DNA of 64,000 nucleotides from positions 5,952,001 through 6,016,000 of the forward strand of contig NZ_CP061378.1 of the NCBI RefSeq assembly GCF_015624485.1, written 5' to 3'. The position numbers and the translations under genes are program-made. The first letter of the stretch is position 1. Each line of letters starts with the position of its first letter. The DNA is from Bradyrhizobium genosp. L. GTDB taxonomy: Bacteria; Pseudomonadota; Alphaproteobacteria; Rhizobiales; Xanthobacteraceae. Of this stretch, positions 57,122 to 64,000 are shown piece after piece. Under the pieces are notes generated by a model that did no database searches, had not been told where the DNA came from, and saw only the letters and a list, made by a program, of their open reading frames with translations.

Positions 57122-57186
57122 CCTTTTAGAGATGTCGTGGAACGCCGGCTCGGCGTGATGCGACAGGAATTAGGACAAATGCGACA
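57122..57186 (-). promoter_or_regulatory. Shared 65-bp AraC-type control element, copy B
   Basis: On the minus strand TGTCGCAT occurs twice, at 57186-57179 and 57165-57158, exactly 21 bases apart as direct repeats; 29 bases on is TAAAAGG (57128-57122), 112 bases before the DUF4424 start. A 21-bp offset between directly repeated half-sites is the hallmark of AraC-family binding. Confidence 0.65.
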
Positions 57187-57276
57187 GCCGTCCGCGATTT
57201 GGGCGCGGAGGCGAGCATGCCCTGTCGGAGACAGCGCGGGGGATCACCACGACGTGCCGTCGAGAGCAGCGACCTG

Positions 57277-58260
57277 CTAGCGGGCGCTCCGCGGCACGAT
57301 GCGGATTTCGGATGGCGTCGCGCCGTAGTGCCGGCGGAAGGTGCGGTTGAAATAGGACAGGTCGCCGAAGCCCGACTCGAACGCAATGGTGCCGATGGTG
57401 GTGTCGATCCGGCGCGGGTCGGTCAGCAGGCGATGCGCGCGCGCCAGGCGCTGGCCGAGCACGAACTCGGAGAATGTCGAGCCCGCGCCTTCGAACAGCC
57501 GCTGGATATGACGCGGCGTCAGTTTCAGCCGTGACGCGACGGCGGGCAAGGACAGGTCGCCATAGCTGAGATTCTCGGCGATGTCGGCCTTGACCGCGGT
57601 GAGCCGCGCCGCCGCCAGGCCGCGTTCCTCCACGACCTCCGCCCCGTCGCGGTTGGCGCCGATGATCAGGGCACCGAGGTCGGTGAGATGCTTGACGACG
57701 GCTTCGGCCAGATCGGGCGTCGAAAGCTGGTAGCCGTCGTCGAGCTCCCGGGCGTAGAGCGCAAGCAGCCGCATCGCCTCGGTGTTGGCCGGCAGCGGCC
57801 GCATCAGCATGTCCTCGGGATCGCGCACCAGCGGTGCCAGCGCCTTGCGCGGCAGGCGGAGGCCGAAGAAGCGGCTCGGCGCGGCCGGAACGATCATGTT
57901 GCCGGCCTCCGCGCTCGACTGCAGCACGGCTTCACCCGGGCCGAGCTCGATGTCCCGACCGCGCTGCGAGGCGCGCGTGTTGCCGCTGGTGATGATGGTC
58001 AGCACCAGATCGTCGGTGCCGTCGAGCAGCTCGCGCGGCCGCGCGATCTTGAGGTTGCTGCACGCCCACGATCCCATGCCGAGCCCGGCCAGCTCGCGGA
58101 CATTCGCTTCGGCGTGGAATCCGCCGTCGCCCAGTGGTTCGGTATCGAGCTTCACGATCATCCGCCCGATCTGCTCGCGGAAAATCGGCAGCCGGTCGCG
58201 CGCGCCGAAATGCGCGGTCGAGAAGCGAAATTCGGTGATATCCCGCGACGGCTCGGTCAT
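57277..58260 (-). CDS. AraC-family transcriptional regulator
   Basis: A 327-residue AraC/XylS regulator. The N-terminal 200 residues are an AraC-binding-2 type sensor (FGARDRLPIFREQIGRMIVK, LVLTIITSGNTRASQRGRDI). The C-terminal domain has two HTH motifs (LPAVASRLKLTPRHIQRLFE and TIAFESGFGDLSYFNRTFRR). It lies immediately upstream of the DUF4424 operon, whose promoter holds paired half-sites, and faces the PPOX gene divergently (243 bases between). It is the natural candidate to bind copies A and B of the shared element. Confidence 0.92.
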   Translation of the reverse strand: MTEPSRDITEFRFSTAHFGARDRLPIFREQIGRMIVKLDTEPLGDGGFHAEANVRELAGLGMGSWACSNLKIARPRELLDGTDDLVLTIITSGNTRASQRGRDIELGPGEAVLQSSAEAGNMIVPAAPSRFFGLRLPRKALAPLVRDPEDMLMRPLPANTEAMRLLALYARELDDGYQLSTPDLAEAVVKHLTDLGALIIGANRDGAEVVEERGLAAARLTAVKADIAENLSYGDLSLPAVASRLKLTPRHIQRLFEGAGSTFSEFVLGQRLARAHRLLTDPRRIDTTIGTIAFESGFGDLSYFNRTFRRHYGATPSEIRIVPRSAR

Positions 58261-58503
58261 CGGTTCCTCATGGCCCGGGGACGTCGCTGGTCATATGAGG
58301 CTGATTTGTGGCAGTGCGGCAGGACATGGCAAGGATAGGTGTCGGGAACCCGACCGCCGGTTCAAACCATTGGAATATCGAATGAAATATTAGCTTCGCT
58401 TATGCGGCATGCGCGAGCCGGACAGCTCGGGCCAGCGCAGCATGGCGCGGTGATCCGCCCATTGGATGCGCTATACATTGATGGGTCAGGAAGGGGTTCG
58501 ACC

Positions 58504-59139
58504 ATGGACAGCCAGGGCGCGGGCGGCAAGCCGCCGGTCAAATCGCAGGACGATCTTCGCGCTCATTTCGGGCAGCTGAGCCCGCTTGCCGAGAAGAAGG
58601 TGCTCGACCATCTCGACAAGTTCTGTCGCGACTTCATCGCGCTGTCGCCGTTCCTCGTCATCGCCTCCAGCGACGGCAAGGGCCACGCCGATGCCAGCCC
58701 GCGCGGCGATGCGCCGGGCTTCGTCGCCGTGATCGACGACAAGACGCTTCTCATCCCGGACCGCCGCGGCAACAACCGCGTCGACACCTTCGGCAATATC
58801 ATCGCCTCGCCCGGCATCGGCCTGATCTTCTTCGTGCCCGGCATCAACGAGACGCTGCGCGTCAATGGTCACGCCGAGATCTCACAGGAGCCCGGTTTGC
58901 TGACGCCGCTGACCGTGCAGAACGTCACGCCGAACATCGGCCTGAAAGTGCATGTCGACGAGAGCTATTTCCATTGCGGCAAGGCGCTGATGCGCTCGAA
59001 ACTGTGGAATCCCGCCACCCAGGTCGAGCGCCACAGTTTTCCGACGCTCGGCCGGATCATCGCCGAGCAGACTGCCGCGGTCGAGGTCGAGGTTGCCGAG
59101 AAGACGATGGAAGAGGCCTATCGCACGCGGCTGTATTGA
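58504..59139 (+). CDS. Pyridoxamine 5'-phosphate oxidase-family FMN protein
   Basis: A 211-residue split-barrel flavoprotein of the PPOX class. Recognisable parts are PFLVIASSDGKGHADASPRG and DAPGFVAVIDDKTLLIPDRR, NNRVDTFGNIIASPGIGLIF, and LRVNGHAEIS. It resembles the subgroup annotated as PPOX class FMN-dependent protein, DR2398-like, whose reaction is unknown. The ATG at 58504 is used; the frame is open to 58339 with no better site. Only three bases separate its stop from the convergent secreted-protein gene. Confidence 0.85.
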   Translation: MDSQGAGGKPPVKSQDDLRAHFGQLSPLAEKKVLDHLDKFCRDFIALSPFLVIASSDGKGHADASPRGDAPGFVAVIDDKTLLIPDRRGNNRVDTFGNIIASPGIGLIFFVPGINETLRVNGHAEISQEPGLLTPLTVQNVTPNIGLKVHVDESYFHCGKALMRSKLWNPATQVERHSFPTLGRIIAEQTAAVEVEVAEKTMEEAYRTRLY

Positions 59140-59142
59140 AGC

Positions 59143-59820
59143 TCATTGCGAGGCCGGTGGCGCGACCCAGACGTCGCTCTGTTGAATCCTCCGGATCAAG
59201 GCCTGCGGATCGAGCTTGCGCAAGCCTGCCTGGATCGCGAACGATTGCGCCGGCTGCGGCTCGTCGCGAATGTGGTCGGCCGAGATCACCACGCCATCCG
59301 CGGTCTCGATCTGCACGGGAAATCTGCGATCGCGGTCGACCCAGCCGACAAATCCGAGGCCGGCCGGCGCCTCGACCCGATAGACGTCTGCCTTGCGCCC
59401 TGCGACCAGTTCCTCACCGCTGCGTTCGCACCGCCATGCGTTGCGATCAAGCGGCGCGGCGAGTTCGGCCATGGCCTGCCATTGGCGGCAGGGATCGTCG
59501 GGATCGACCGCAACCAACATCCGGGTCAGCGGACTCGACTGCTTCGCATCCATGAAGATGCGCGCGTCCGGTCGGACGAAATACGCCGCGGGTCCGGCCG
59601 CATCGACCAGGAAAAAACCATCCGGAAACGCCGTCGTCTCGATCCGGGCCTTCGGACCGGAGACCCGCAAGGTTCCGATCGACCTCACGGTGGCGCCATT
59701 CCGCGCGACGAGATCGGCGGAAAACTGCTGTGCATCGGCCGGCAAGGCAAGCAGAACGCCAGCGAGCAAGCAGGTCAGGGCGATCCAACGCCCCAAAGAC
59801 ATCTTCTCTTTGCACTTCAT
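59143..59820 (-). CDS. Secreted protein of unknown function
   Basis: A 225-residue exported protein. Signal peptide about 1-30 (SLGRWIALTCLLAGVLLALP then ADAQ). The mature part is beta-strand rich (FSADLVARNGATVRSIGTLR, VSGPKARIETTAFPDGFFLV, YFVRPDARIFMDAK), contains two cysteines (DPCRQWQ, WRCERSGEE) and ends in a helical segment. The layout recalls LolA/DUF4412-type lipid-carrier folds, but I cannot assign it firmly. It lies 95 bases downstream of the phosphoesterase gene, across a terminator, on the same strand. Confidence 0.7.
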   Translation of the reverse strand: MKCKEKMSLGRWIALTCLLAGVLLALPADAQQFSADLVARNGATVRSIGTLRVSGPKARIETTAFPDGFFLVDAAGPAAYFVRPDARIFMDAKQSSPLTRMLVAVDPDDPCRQWQAMAELAAPLDRNAWRCERSGEELVAGRKADVYRVEAPAGLGFVGWVDRDRRFPVQIETADGVVISADHIRDEPQPAQSFAIQAGLRKLDPQALIRRIQQSDVWVAPPASQ

Positions 59821-59843
59821 CTCATGCCCTTACGCAGTCGGCC

Positions 59844-59885
59844 AAAAACGGCGGCGCCGACCGAACTATCGGTTCGATCGGCGCC
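59844..59885 (-). terminator. Rho-independent terminator after phosphoesterase (minus strand)
   Basis: On the minus strand GGCGCCGATCGAAC (59885-59872) pairs with GTTCGGTCGGCGCC (59866-59853) at all but one position, followed shortly by GCCGTTTTT. It is 31 bases past the phosphoesterase stop. Confidence 0.75.
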
Positions 59886-59915
59886 GGTCTCGGATGGATT
59901 ACGTCCGGAGTAAGA

Positions 59916-61985
59916 TCACTCCGTATAGGACAGCGTCACCGCCGGCTTGGAGAAGTCGAACGCGTCGAACATGTCCGACAGCGCCGGGCTGTTGGTCGGG
60001 ACATACTCGTTGTTCTTCGAGTAGGTCGGATTCGGCAGGTTGTCGCGGCTGCGGTTGGTGAGCGGCTGGAGAGCCCAGTTGCGCTCGATGAACTTCAGCA
60101 GCGAAACGTGGTCGCCGTAGTTGTGGTAGACCTTGCCGCCCGTCGAATAGGGCGACAGGATCAGGATCGGCATGCGCGGTCCGTCGCCGAAGAAGTCGAT
60201 CGACTGGATGTAGCCGGAGTCCCAGTAGCCGCCGGCCTCGTCCCAGGTGATGAACACCGCGGTCTCGGCCTTCAGCTCCGGATTGTTGTCCAGCGCGTTG
60301 AGCACGTTCAGGGCATAGGCCTCGAACAGATCGACCTTCGAGCTCTGCGGGTGACCGTCGAGCAGACCGTCCGGCTTGCCGAACGACACCGCGGGCAGCG
60401 TGTTGTTCTGGATCGCCGTGATCAGATCGGCAGTGTCCTTGACATGGGCCTGACGCACGGCCGGGCTGGCCATGATCGAGGTCGCATACTGGAACGGATT
60501 GCAGATCTGACAGTAGGCAACGCCGAGCGCGTGGGCCGGATCGGCCACGGCTGCGGCATTGAGGTCGGGGTTCGCCGGATTGGCGGCGACCGCGGCGTTC
60601 GACAGCGCCACGGCGTCGTTATAGGCACCACCATAGTAGGTCCAGGTGATGTTCTTCTCGATCAGCGCATCGCCGATGGTGCGAACCGGCGACGGCGGAA
60701 GGTTGCTACCGCCCGACAGCGCACCGTTCGGCAGATAGCCGGGGTTGGTGTTGTTGAGCATATAGAAGTGGTTGGGCTTGCAGTTCGGCTCAGCCGCGTA
60801 CGGCAGGTTGTTGAGATAGGTGACGATCGGCTTCACGCCGGGCTGGAACACGTCCGAGCAATTGCTGAAATTGCCGTCGACCATGTATTTGTTAACCGAG
60901 CCCGCGACCGGGTTCGGATTGGCGATCAGGCTGGTCGGCGGGGTGACCGGGTTGCCCTTGCCGTCGCTCCAGAACGCCGCATCGCCGGTGCCGAGCATGA
61001 AGTGGTTGGCGCCGGTGCCGCCGTGGAACGACTGGTGGAAGTTGTCGCCGAGGGTGAAGCGGTCAGCCAGCATCTTCAGCACCGGAGCCTGACCCTGCTG
61101 GGCGTTATAGAAGCCCATCGAGTTGGCCATGCTCTTGTTGGACGACGAATAGGTCGCCATCACGAACGGGAACAGGTCGGCCAGGCAGCCCGAATTGTTC
61201 TTCTTGGTGGCGCTGGCGGCGCTGCAATCTTCCTGCTGCCAGTCCTGATAGAAGCGGTGCGTGGTGTCGCCGGTGTAGTCGTCGTCGCTAATCTGCTCGC
61301 CCTGCAGCGGGAACGGTCCGGTCAGCGTGCCGGCGCCGGGAACGCGGGTATCGAGCGCGCCGGTCGGCAGGCCGCTGAAGCCGGTGGTGAGGATATCGAG
61401 ATCGGCCGGATCCATGTCCTTCTCGACGCTCGCTTCGGCGATCGTCTTGAACGGAGCGCCGGTGTCGCTCTGCGCGGTCGGCGTGCCGTTGGTGTTGGGC
61501 TGCGGCATCATATTGGTCGCGCTATAGGGCGACTTCGAGATCTGCGGCGCGCCGATGTAGAACGAGGTCTGGCCGGCGACCGAGAACTGCTGGGCCTGCG
61601 CGAAGTTCGGGCCCGGCGTGCCGTCCTCGTTGACGATGCCCTTCGACAGCAGGTTCGAGATCGTCTGGCCCTTGCCCTTGGGCTTGTAGACGCCGAACGT
61701 GTGATCGAGGCCGCGATTTTCGCCGATCAGGATGATGACATGCTTGATCGGCGACGCGGTCTTCACCTTGTCGCCATGATCTTTGCCTTGGTCCTTGCCA
61801 TGATCACCGTCGTGGCGCGCACGATCGCCCTCTTCATGCGCCTTGTTGTTGTGATGCGAACGCTTGTCCCAATCGCTGTGGCCGCCCGGATAGTGAGCGG
61901 CATAAGCGGCTGTTGCGACGAGCACCGATGATGCGACGCAGATCGCGGTGCTGGTTCGCCAGTGCTTGTTGTAATTGAAAGTCAT
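59916..61985 (-). CDS. Exported phosphoesterase (phospholipase C/acid phosphatase family)
   Basis: A 689-residue secreted enzyme of the phosphoesterase family (PF04185-like). Signal peptide about 1-29 (TSTAICVASSVLVATAAYAA). Residues 30-75 are a low-complexity His/Asp/Lys linker (HYPGGHSDWDKRSHHNNK and HDGDHGKDQGKDHGDK). The catalytic start is HVIILIGENRGLDHTFGVY (ENRxxDHxFG), with later metal/active-site segments ITWDEAGGYWDSGY and YHNYGDHVSLLKFIERNWAL. GAGGTCGAC precedes the ATG at 61985. It has its own terminator. The substrate may be a phospholipid or another phosphoester; no Pho box was convincing upstream. Confidence 0.9.
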   Translation of the reverse strand: MTFNYNKHWRTSTAICVASSVLVATAAYAAHYPGGHSDWDKRSHHNNKAHEEGDRARHDGDHGKDQGKDHGDKVKTASPIKHVIILIGENRGLDHTFGVYKPKGKGQTISNLLSKGIVNEDGTPGPNFAQAQQFSVAGQTSFYIGAPQISKSPYSATNMMPQPNTNGTPTAQSDTGAPFKTIAEASVEKDMDPADLDILTTGFSGLPTGALDTRVPGAGTLTGPFPLQGEQISDDDYTGDTTHRFYQDWQQEDCSAASATKKNNSGCLADLFPFVMATYSSSNKSMANSMGFYNAQQGQAPVLKMLADRFTLGDNFHQSFHGGTGANHFMLGTGDAAFWSDGKGNPVTPPTSLIANPNPVAGSVNKYMVDGNFSNCSDVFQPGVKPIVTYLNNLPYAAEPNCKPNHFYMLNNTNPGYLPNGALSGGSNLPPSPVRTIGDALIEKNITWTYYGGAYNDAVALSNAAVAANPANPDLNAAAVADPAHALGVAYCQICNPFQYATSIMASPAVRQAHVKDTADLITAIQNNTLPAVSFGKPDGLLDGHPQSSKVDLFEAYALNVLNALDNNPELKAETAVFITWDEAGGYWDSGYIQSIDFFGDGPRMPILILSPYSTGGKVYHNYGDHVSLLKFIERNWALQPLTNRSRDNLPNPTYSKNNEYVPTNSPALSDMFDAFDFSKPAVTLSYTE

Positions 61986-62220
61986 TGTCGACCTCGGGTG
62001 TTTGCAGTGAGCAACACGCCTTGAGTAATGCGACAACATGACGCGGACTTTTCGCTGCCGTGAAAGCGGCGAATAAATTTCGAAACGTTCAAGATTTTCT
62101 GTGGAGACATCCGCAGCATTCAGCTGCATCTGTGCGATTCACATTTACTACTTTTACTAGAAATGATTCTGGAACAACTTGTGCAACAGATCAGCGCGAT
62201 TGAACTTCAATACAGCTCGA

Positions 62221-63597
62221 TCAATGCGATACGTGCTTCGACTGCATGACCTGACGAAGCGCAGCATAGTGCTGGTCATGCACGTCCTGATTGAACAGCG
62301 ACCACGGCTCGGCACTGGCCAGCAGCGCAGGCACGGCAGCCGCCATCAGGTTGCGATAATTCCTGAACTCGGTCGCGGCATCGCCGTTGCGCCCCGTTGC
62401 GACAGCCATATCGATTCGCCGCAGCGTCAGCACGAGTTCCTTGAGACTGTTGCGTGCAAGCACGCGTTGCTGCTCGCCGCCTGATACTGCAGTGTTCTTG
62501 CGATCCGGATATTGCTCGGTCAGCTCACGCAGCTCGCGGCCGATCGTATCGACTGCGAGCGTGACCGTGTCCTTGTCGCCGGCGGGAATCGCGGTCGCGA
62601 GCACCGAGGAGAAGTCGTTGATCTCCTTCAGCGTCGCGCCGGCACCATCGCGCTCGTAGGGCTGCGCCCCGTCGCCGACGGCGGTGAGATAGGCGACGAG
62701 ATCGCCTTTGTCCTGCGCCGAGAGGCCAAGCTGGAAGGTGCGGTCGAAATAGTCGACCACCTGATTGAAATCGTCGAAGCGGCCGTCGTGGAAATACGGC
62801 GCATTGAAGTCGGCGTTGCGCAAGGTCGGCGTCTTGAACAGGCCGCCGGAACCTACGTCGTGCTGCTGATGATCGACGAAGCCGGACGACGGAACATGGC
62901 AGCCGGCGCAGCTCATGGCGGGATCGTGCGGGAACGCTCTTGCAAACAGCGATTCGCCGCGGCGCTCGGACTCGCTGATCTTGCCGACCAGCCGCCCGCC
63001 CGGCCCAAGGCTCTGATTCGGCAGGAAGTCGATGTCCTGGATATAGGCCACCATCGCATCGAGCGTCGCCGGCTGCGGCTCGGGTCCGGCGAACTCGTTG
63101 GTGATGACATTGTGGACGAAGTCGCGCAGCGAGGCGAAACGGCCATCGGCACCGTAGGGTGCGAGATAGCGCGCGCCGCGCAGGCTCGGGATCCGCACCG
63201 GATCGAGCACCAGATTGTTGGCCTTCGGATTGAACAGCGGACCGGTGGTGTCGAACGTGCCCGGCTTGCCCGACATCTTCGGCATGAAGAATTTGGCGTT
63301 GTTGACGCCATTGACGTGACAGGTGCCGCAGCTCACGCCGGCCTGCCGCGCGACTTCGCCGAGGATGGTCGGTGAGTTGAAGGCGAGATCGCCGAGATTG
63401 ACGAGATAGGATTTCGCGCCGGCGGCCTCCGAGCGGAACACTTCGCGCGGCTTGTCGAGCGCGTCCTCGTTCAATTCGGTGGTCGCGGGCAGCACGGTCT
63501 TGTTGCCGTCGACGGGAAAGGCCACCGCGCGCCCGAGCAGCGCAACAGCCACCACACCGCCGATCGACGCGGCCAGCCACAATCGGGATGAATTCAT
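62221..63597 (-). CDS. Di-haem cytochrome c peroxidase-like protein
   Basis: A 458-residue periplasmic protein with a signal anchor (residues 1-26) and two c-haem motifs, CGTCH at 90-94 and CAGCH at 230-234, the layout of bacterial cytochrome c peroxidase/MauG proteins. The regions between are typical: IPSLRGARYLAPYGADGRFA, TPTLRNADFNAPYFHDGRFD. A C-terminal extension of about 120 residues (330-458) beyond the usual peroxidase length is helical. Its ATG overlaps the stop of the EfeO-like gene by four bases (ATGA), so the two are made together. Confidence 0.92.
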   Translation of the reverse strand: MNSSRLWLAASIGGVVAVALLGRAVAFPVDGNKTVLPATTELNEDALDKPREVFRSEAAGAKSYLVNLGDLAFNSPTILGEVARQAGVSCGTCHVNGVNNAKFFMPKMSGKPGTFDTTGPLFNPKANNLVLDPVRIPSLRGARYLAPYGADGRFASLRDFVHNVITNEFAGPEPQPATLDAMVAYIQDIDFLPNQSLGPGGRLVGKISESERRGESLFARAFPHDPAMSCAGCHVPSSGFVDHQQHDVGSGGLFKTPTLRNADFNAPYFHDGRFDDFNQVVDYFDRTFQLGLSAQDKGDLVAYLTAVGDGAQPYERDGAGATLKEINDFSSVLATAIPAGDKDTVTLAVDTIGRELRELTEQYPDRKNTAVSGGEQQRVLARNSLKELVLTLRRIDMAVATGRNGDAATEFRNYRNLMAAAVPALLASAEPWSLFNQDVHDQHYAALRQVMQSKHVSH

Positions 63598-64000
63598 CGG
63601 ACCTGGGCCTCGAGCGTCGGCCGCTGCAGCCCGAGCTTGGCGGACGCTCCCTGCAACGCCACCACCAGCTCCTCGCTGGTGCGGCGCAGATCGGCGATAT
63701 CGACATGCGGAAGATCTGACGTGGCGACGATCGCCTCGAGTTGCGCGATCCGGCTGCTCACCATCTCGTCGAGCTTGCCGTCCACCGGCTTGAGCGCGGC
63801 CGAGAAGATCGTGTGATAGGCGAAATCGATGCCGGCGATATTGTTGCGCATGTCGTCGAGCGAGGTGCCGCTGATCCGCGATTCACCGCCATCGGCCTTG
63901 CTCTCACCGACTTCGTAGGCGAGCCGCACCGTGCCATCGAGCAGGCCTTGCGGCGCGAGCTTGATGTCCTTGAGCTTGTCGTGGAGATCGTCGAGATGCG
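63594..64000 (-). CDS. EfeO/imelysin-like protein, C-terminal part (runs off the window)
   Basis: The C-terminal 135 residues of a minus-strand gene whose start lies beyond position 64000; the frame stays open to the edge. The visible part is a helical bundle (HLDDLHDKLKDIKLAPQGLL, EVGESKADGGESRISGTSLD, NNIAGIDFAYHTIFSAALKP) that matches the C-terminal half of EfeO/EfeM peptidase-M75-like proteins, where an equivalent stretch reads LLDEVATGKISGEEDRYSHT. These proteins handle ferrous iron in the periplasm. It is translationally coupled to the di-haem peroxidase, resembling the pairing of EfeO with a peroxidase (EfeB) in Efe iron uptake. Confidence 0.75.
   Translation of the reverse strand, partial: HLDDLHDKLKDIKLAPQGLLDGTVRLAYEVGESKADGGESRISGTSLDDMRNNIAGIDFAYHTIFSAALKPVDGKLDEMVSSRIAQLEAIVATSDLPHVDIADLRRTSEELVVALQGASAKLGLQRPTLEAQVR

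Noticed and set aside
58261..58503. Further copy of the 21-bp-spaced half-sites upstream of the AraC gene itself
   Set aside because: One TGCCGCAC-like half-site is present, but its partner at 21 bp matches poorly.
59730..61931. A 733-residue plus-strand open frame
   Set aside because: Antisense to the phosphoesterase gene, whose catalytic motifs are clear.
61986..62220. Possible Pho box upstream of the phosphoesterase
   Set aside because: A CGTCAT-like and a GTCGCAT-like piece are present, but not as the 11-bp-spaced direct repeats expected of PhoB sites.

Overview
The window looks like a chromosomal segment of a high-GC alphaproteobacterium of the Bradyrhizobium/Rhodopseudomonas type. The signs are a minimal bifunctional PutA of about 1000 residues beside a divergent Lrp-type regulator, a SorAB sulfite dehydrogenase, many acyl-CoA and molybdopterin enzymes, and several families of intergenic inverted repeats whose ends share a CGTC(A/G)T core. 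Genes on both strands use the same high-GC coding style, and the only clear mobile element is one IS4-family insertion sequence. No rRNA, tRNA or CRISPR array was recognised.

Layout. 1-2.6 kb: a small secreted peptide with a TPYG motif, sorAB and a cold-shock protein. 2.7-5.5 kb: a large periplasmic TPR protein and an unknown secreted protein. 5.6-9.2 kb: putR/putA with a candidate operator between them. 9.2-10.8 kb: a dispersed repeat split by the IS4 element. 10.9-17.5 kb: a family III CoA-transferase, a 55-residue membrane peptide, a secreted mono-haem protein, a membrane-anchored coiled-coil protein, a stand-alone cyclic-nucleotide-binding protein coupled to a metallo-beta-lactamase-fold hydrolase, and a GST. 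17.6-19.6 kb: a lemA/TPM-domain operon. 19.8-25.4 kb: a crotonase plus two-subunit acyl-CoA dehydrogenase operon facing an orphan form-II CoxL-like molybdenum hydroxylase. 25.6-30.8 kb: a carbohydrate operon (ThDP enzyme, pgm, epimerase, DapA-fold aldolase). 30.9-36.2 kb: an M1 aminopeptidase diverging from an exported GH16/GH1 glucan-hydrolase pair. 36.2-42.7 kb: two AraC-regulated modules (maleylacetate reductase with alpha/beta-hydrolase; flavin monooxygenase with cupin).

42.8-44.1 kb holds a two-gene unit made of a HtrA-like protein that has lost its catalytic His and Ser, translationally coupled to a LuxR-type DNA-binding protein without a full receiver domain. 44.4-47.1 kb: a two-component system and a second TPYG-motif secreted protein. 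47.3-52.8 kb: tex, an aldo-keto reductase/lactonase pair resembling L-fucose oxidation, and a membrane protein. 52.8-58.3 kb: an OmpA-like protein, an orphan branched-chain-amino-acid-type binding protein, a DUF4424 operon and an AraC regulator. The last two target promoters share a 65-bp block with half-sites exactly 21 bp apart, so a small AraC regulon is proposed. 58.5-64 kb: a flavin/PPOX-type protein, an unknown secreted protein, an exported phosphoesterase, and a di-haem peroxidase coupled to an EfeO/imelysin-like protein that runs off the window edge.

The most unusual items are the pseudoprotease/LuxR pair, the shared 65-bp AraC-type promoter block, the cNMP-sensor/hydrolase pair, and the TPYG secreted-peptide family. 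These calls come from reading the sequence by eye. No database search was run.
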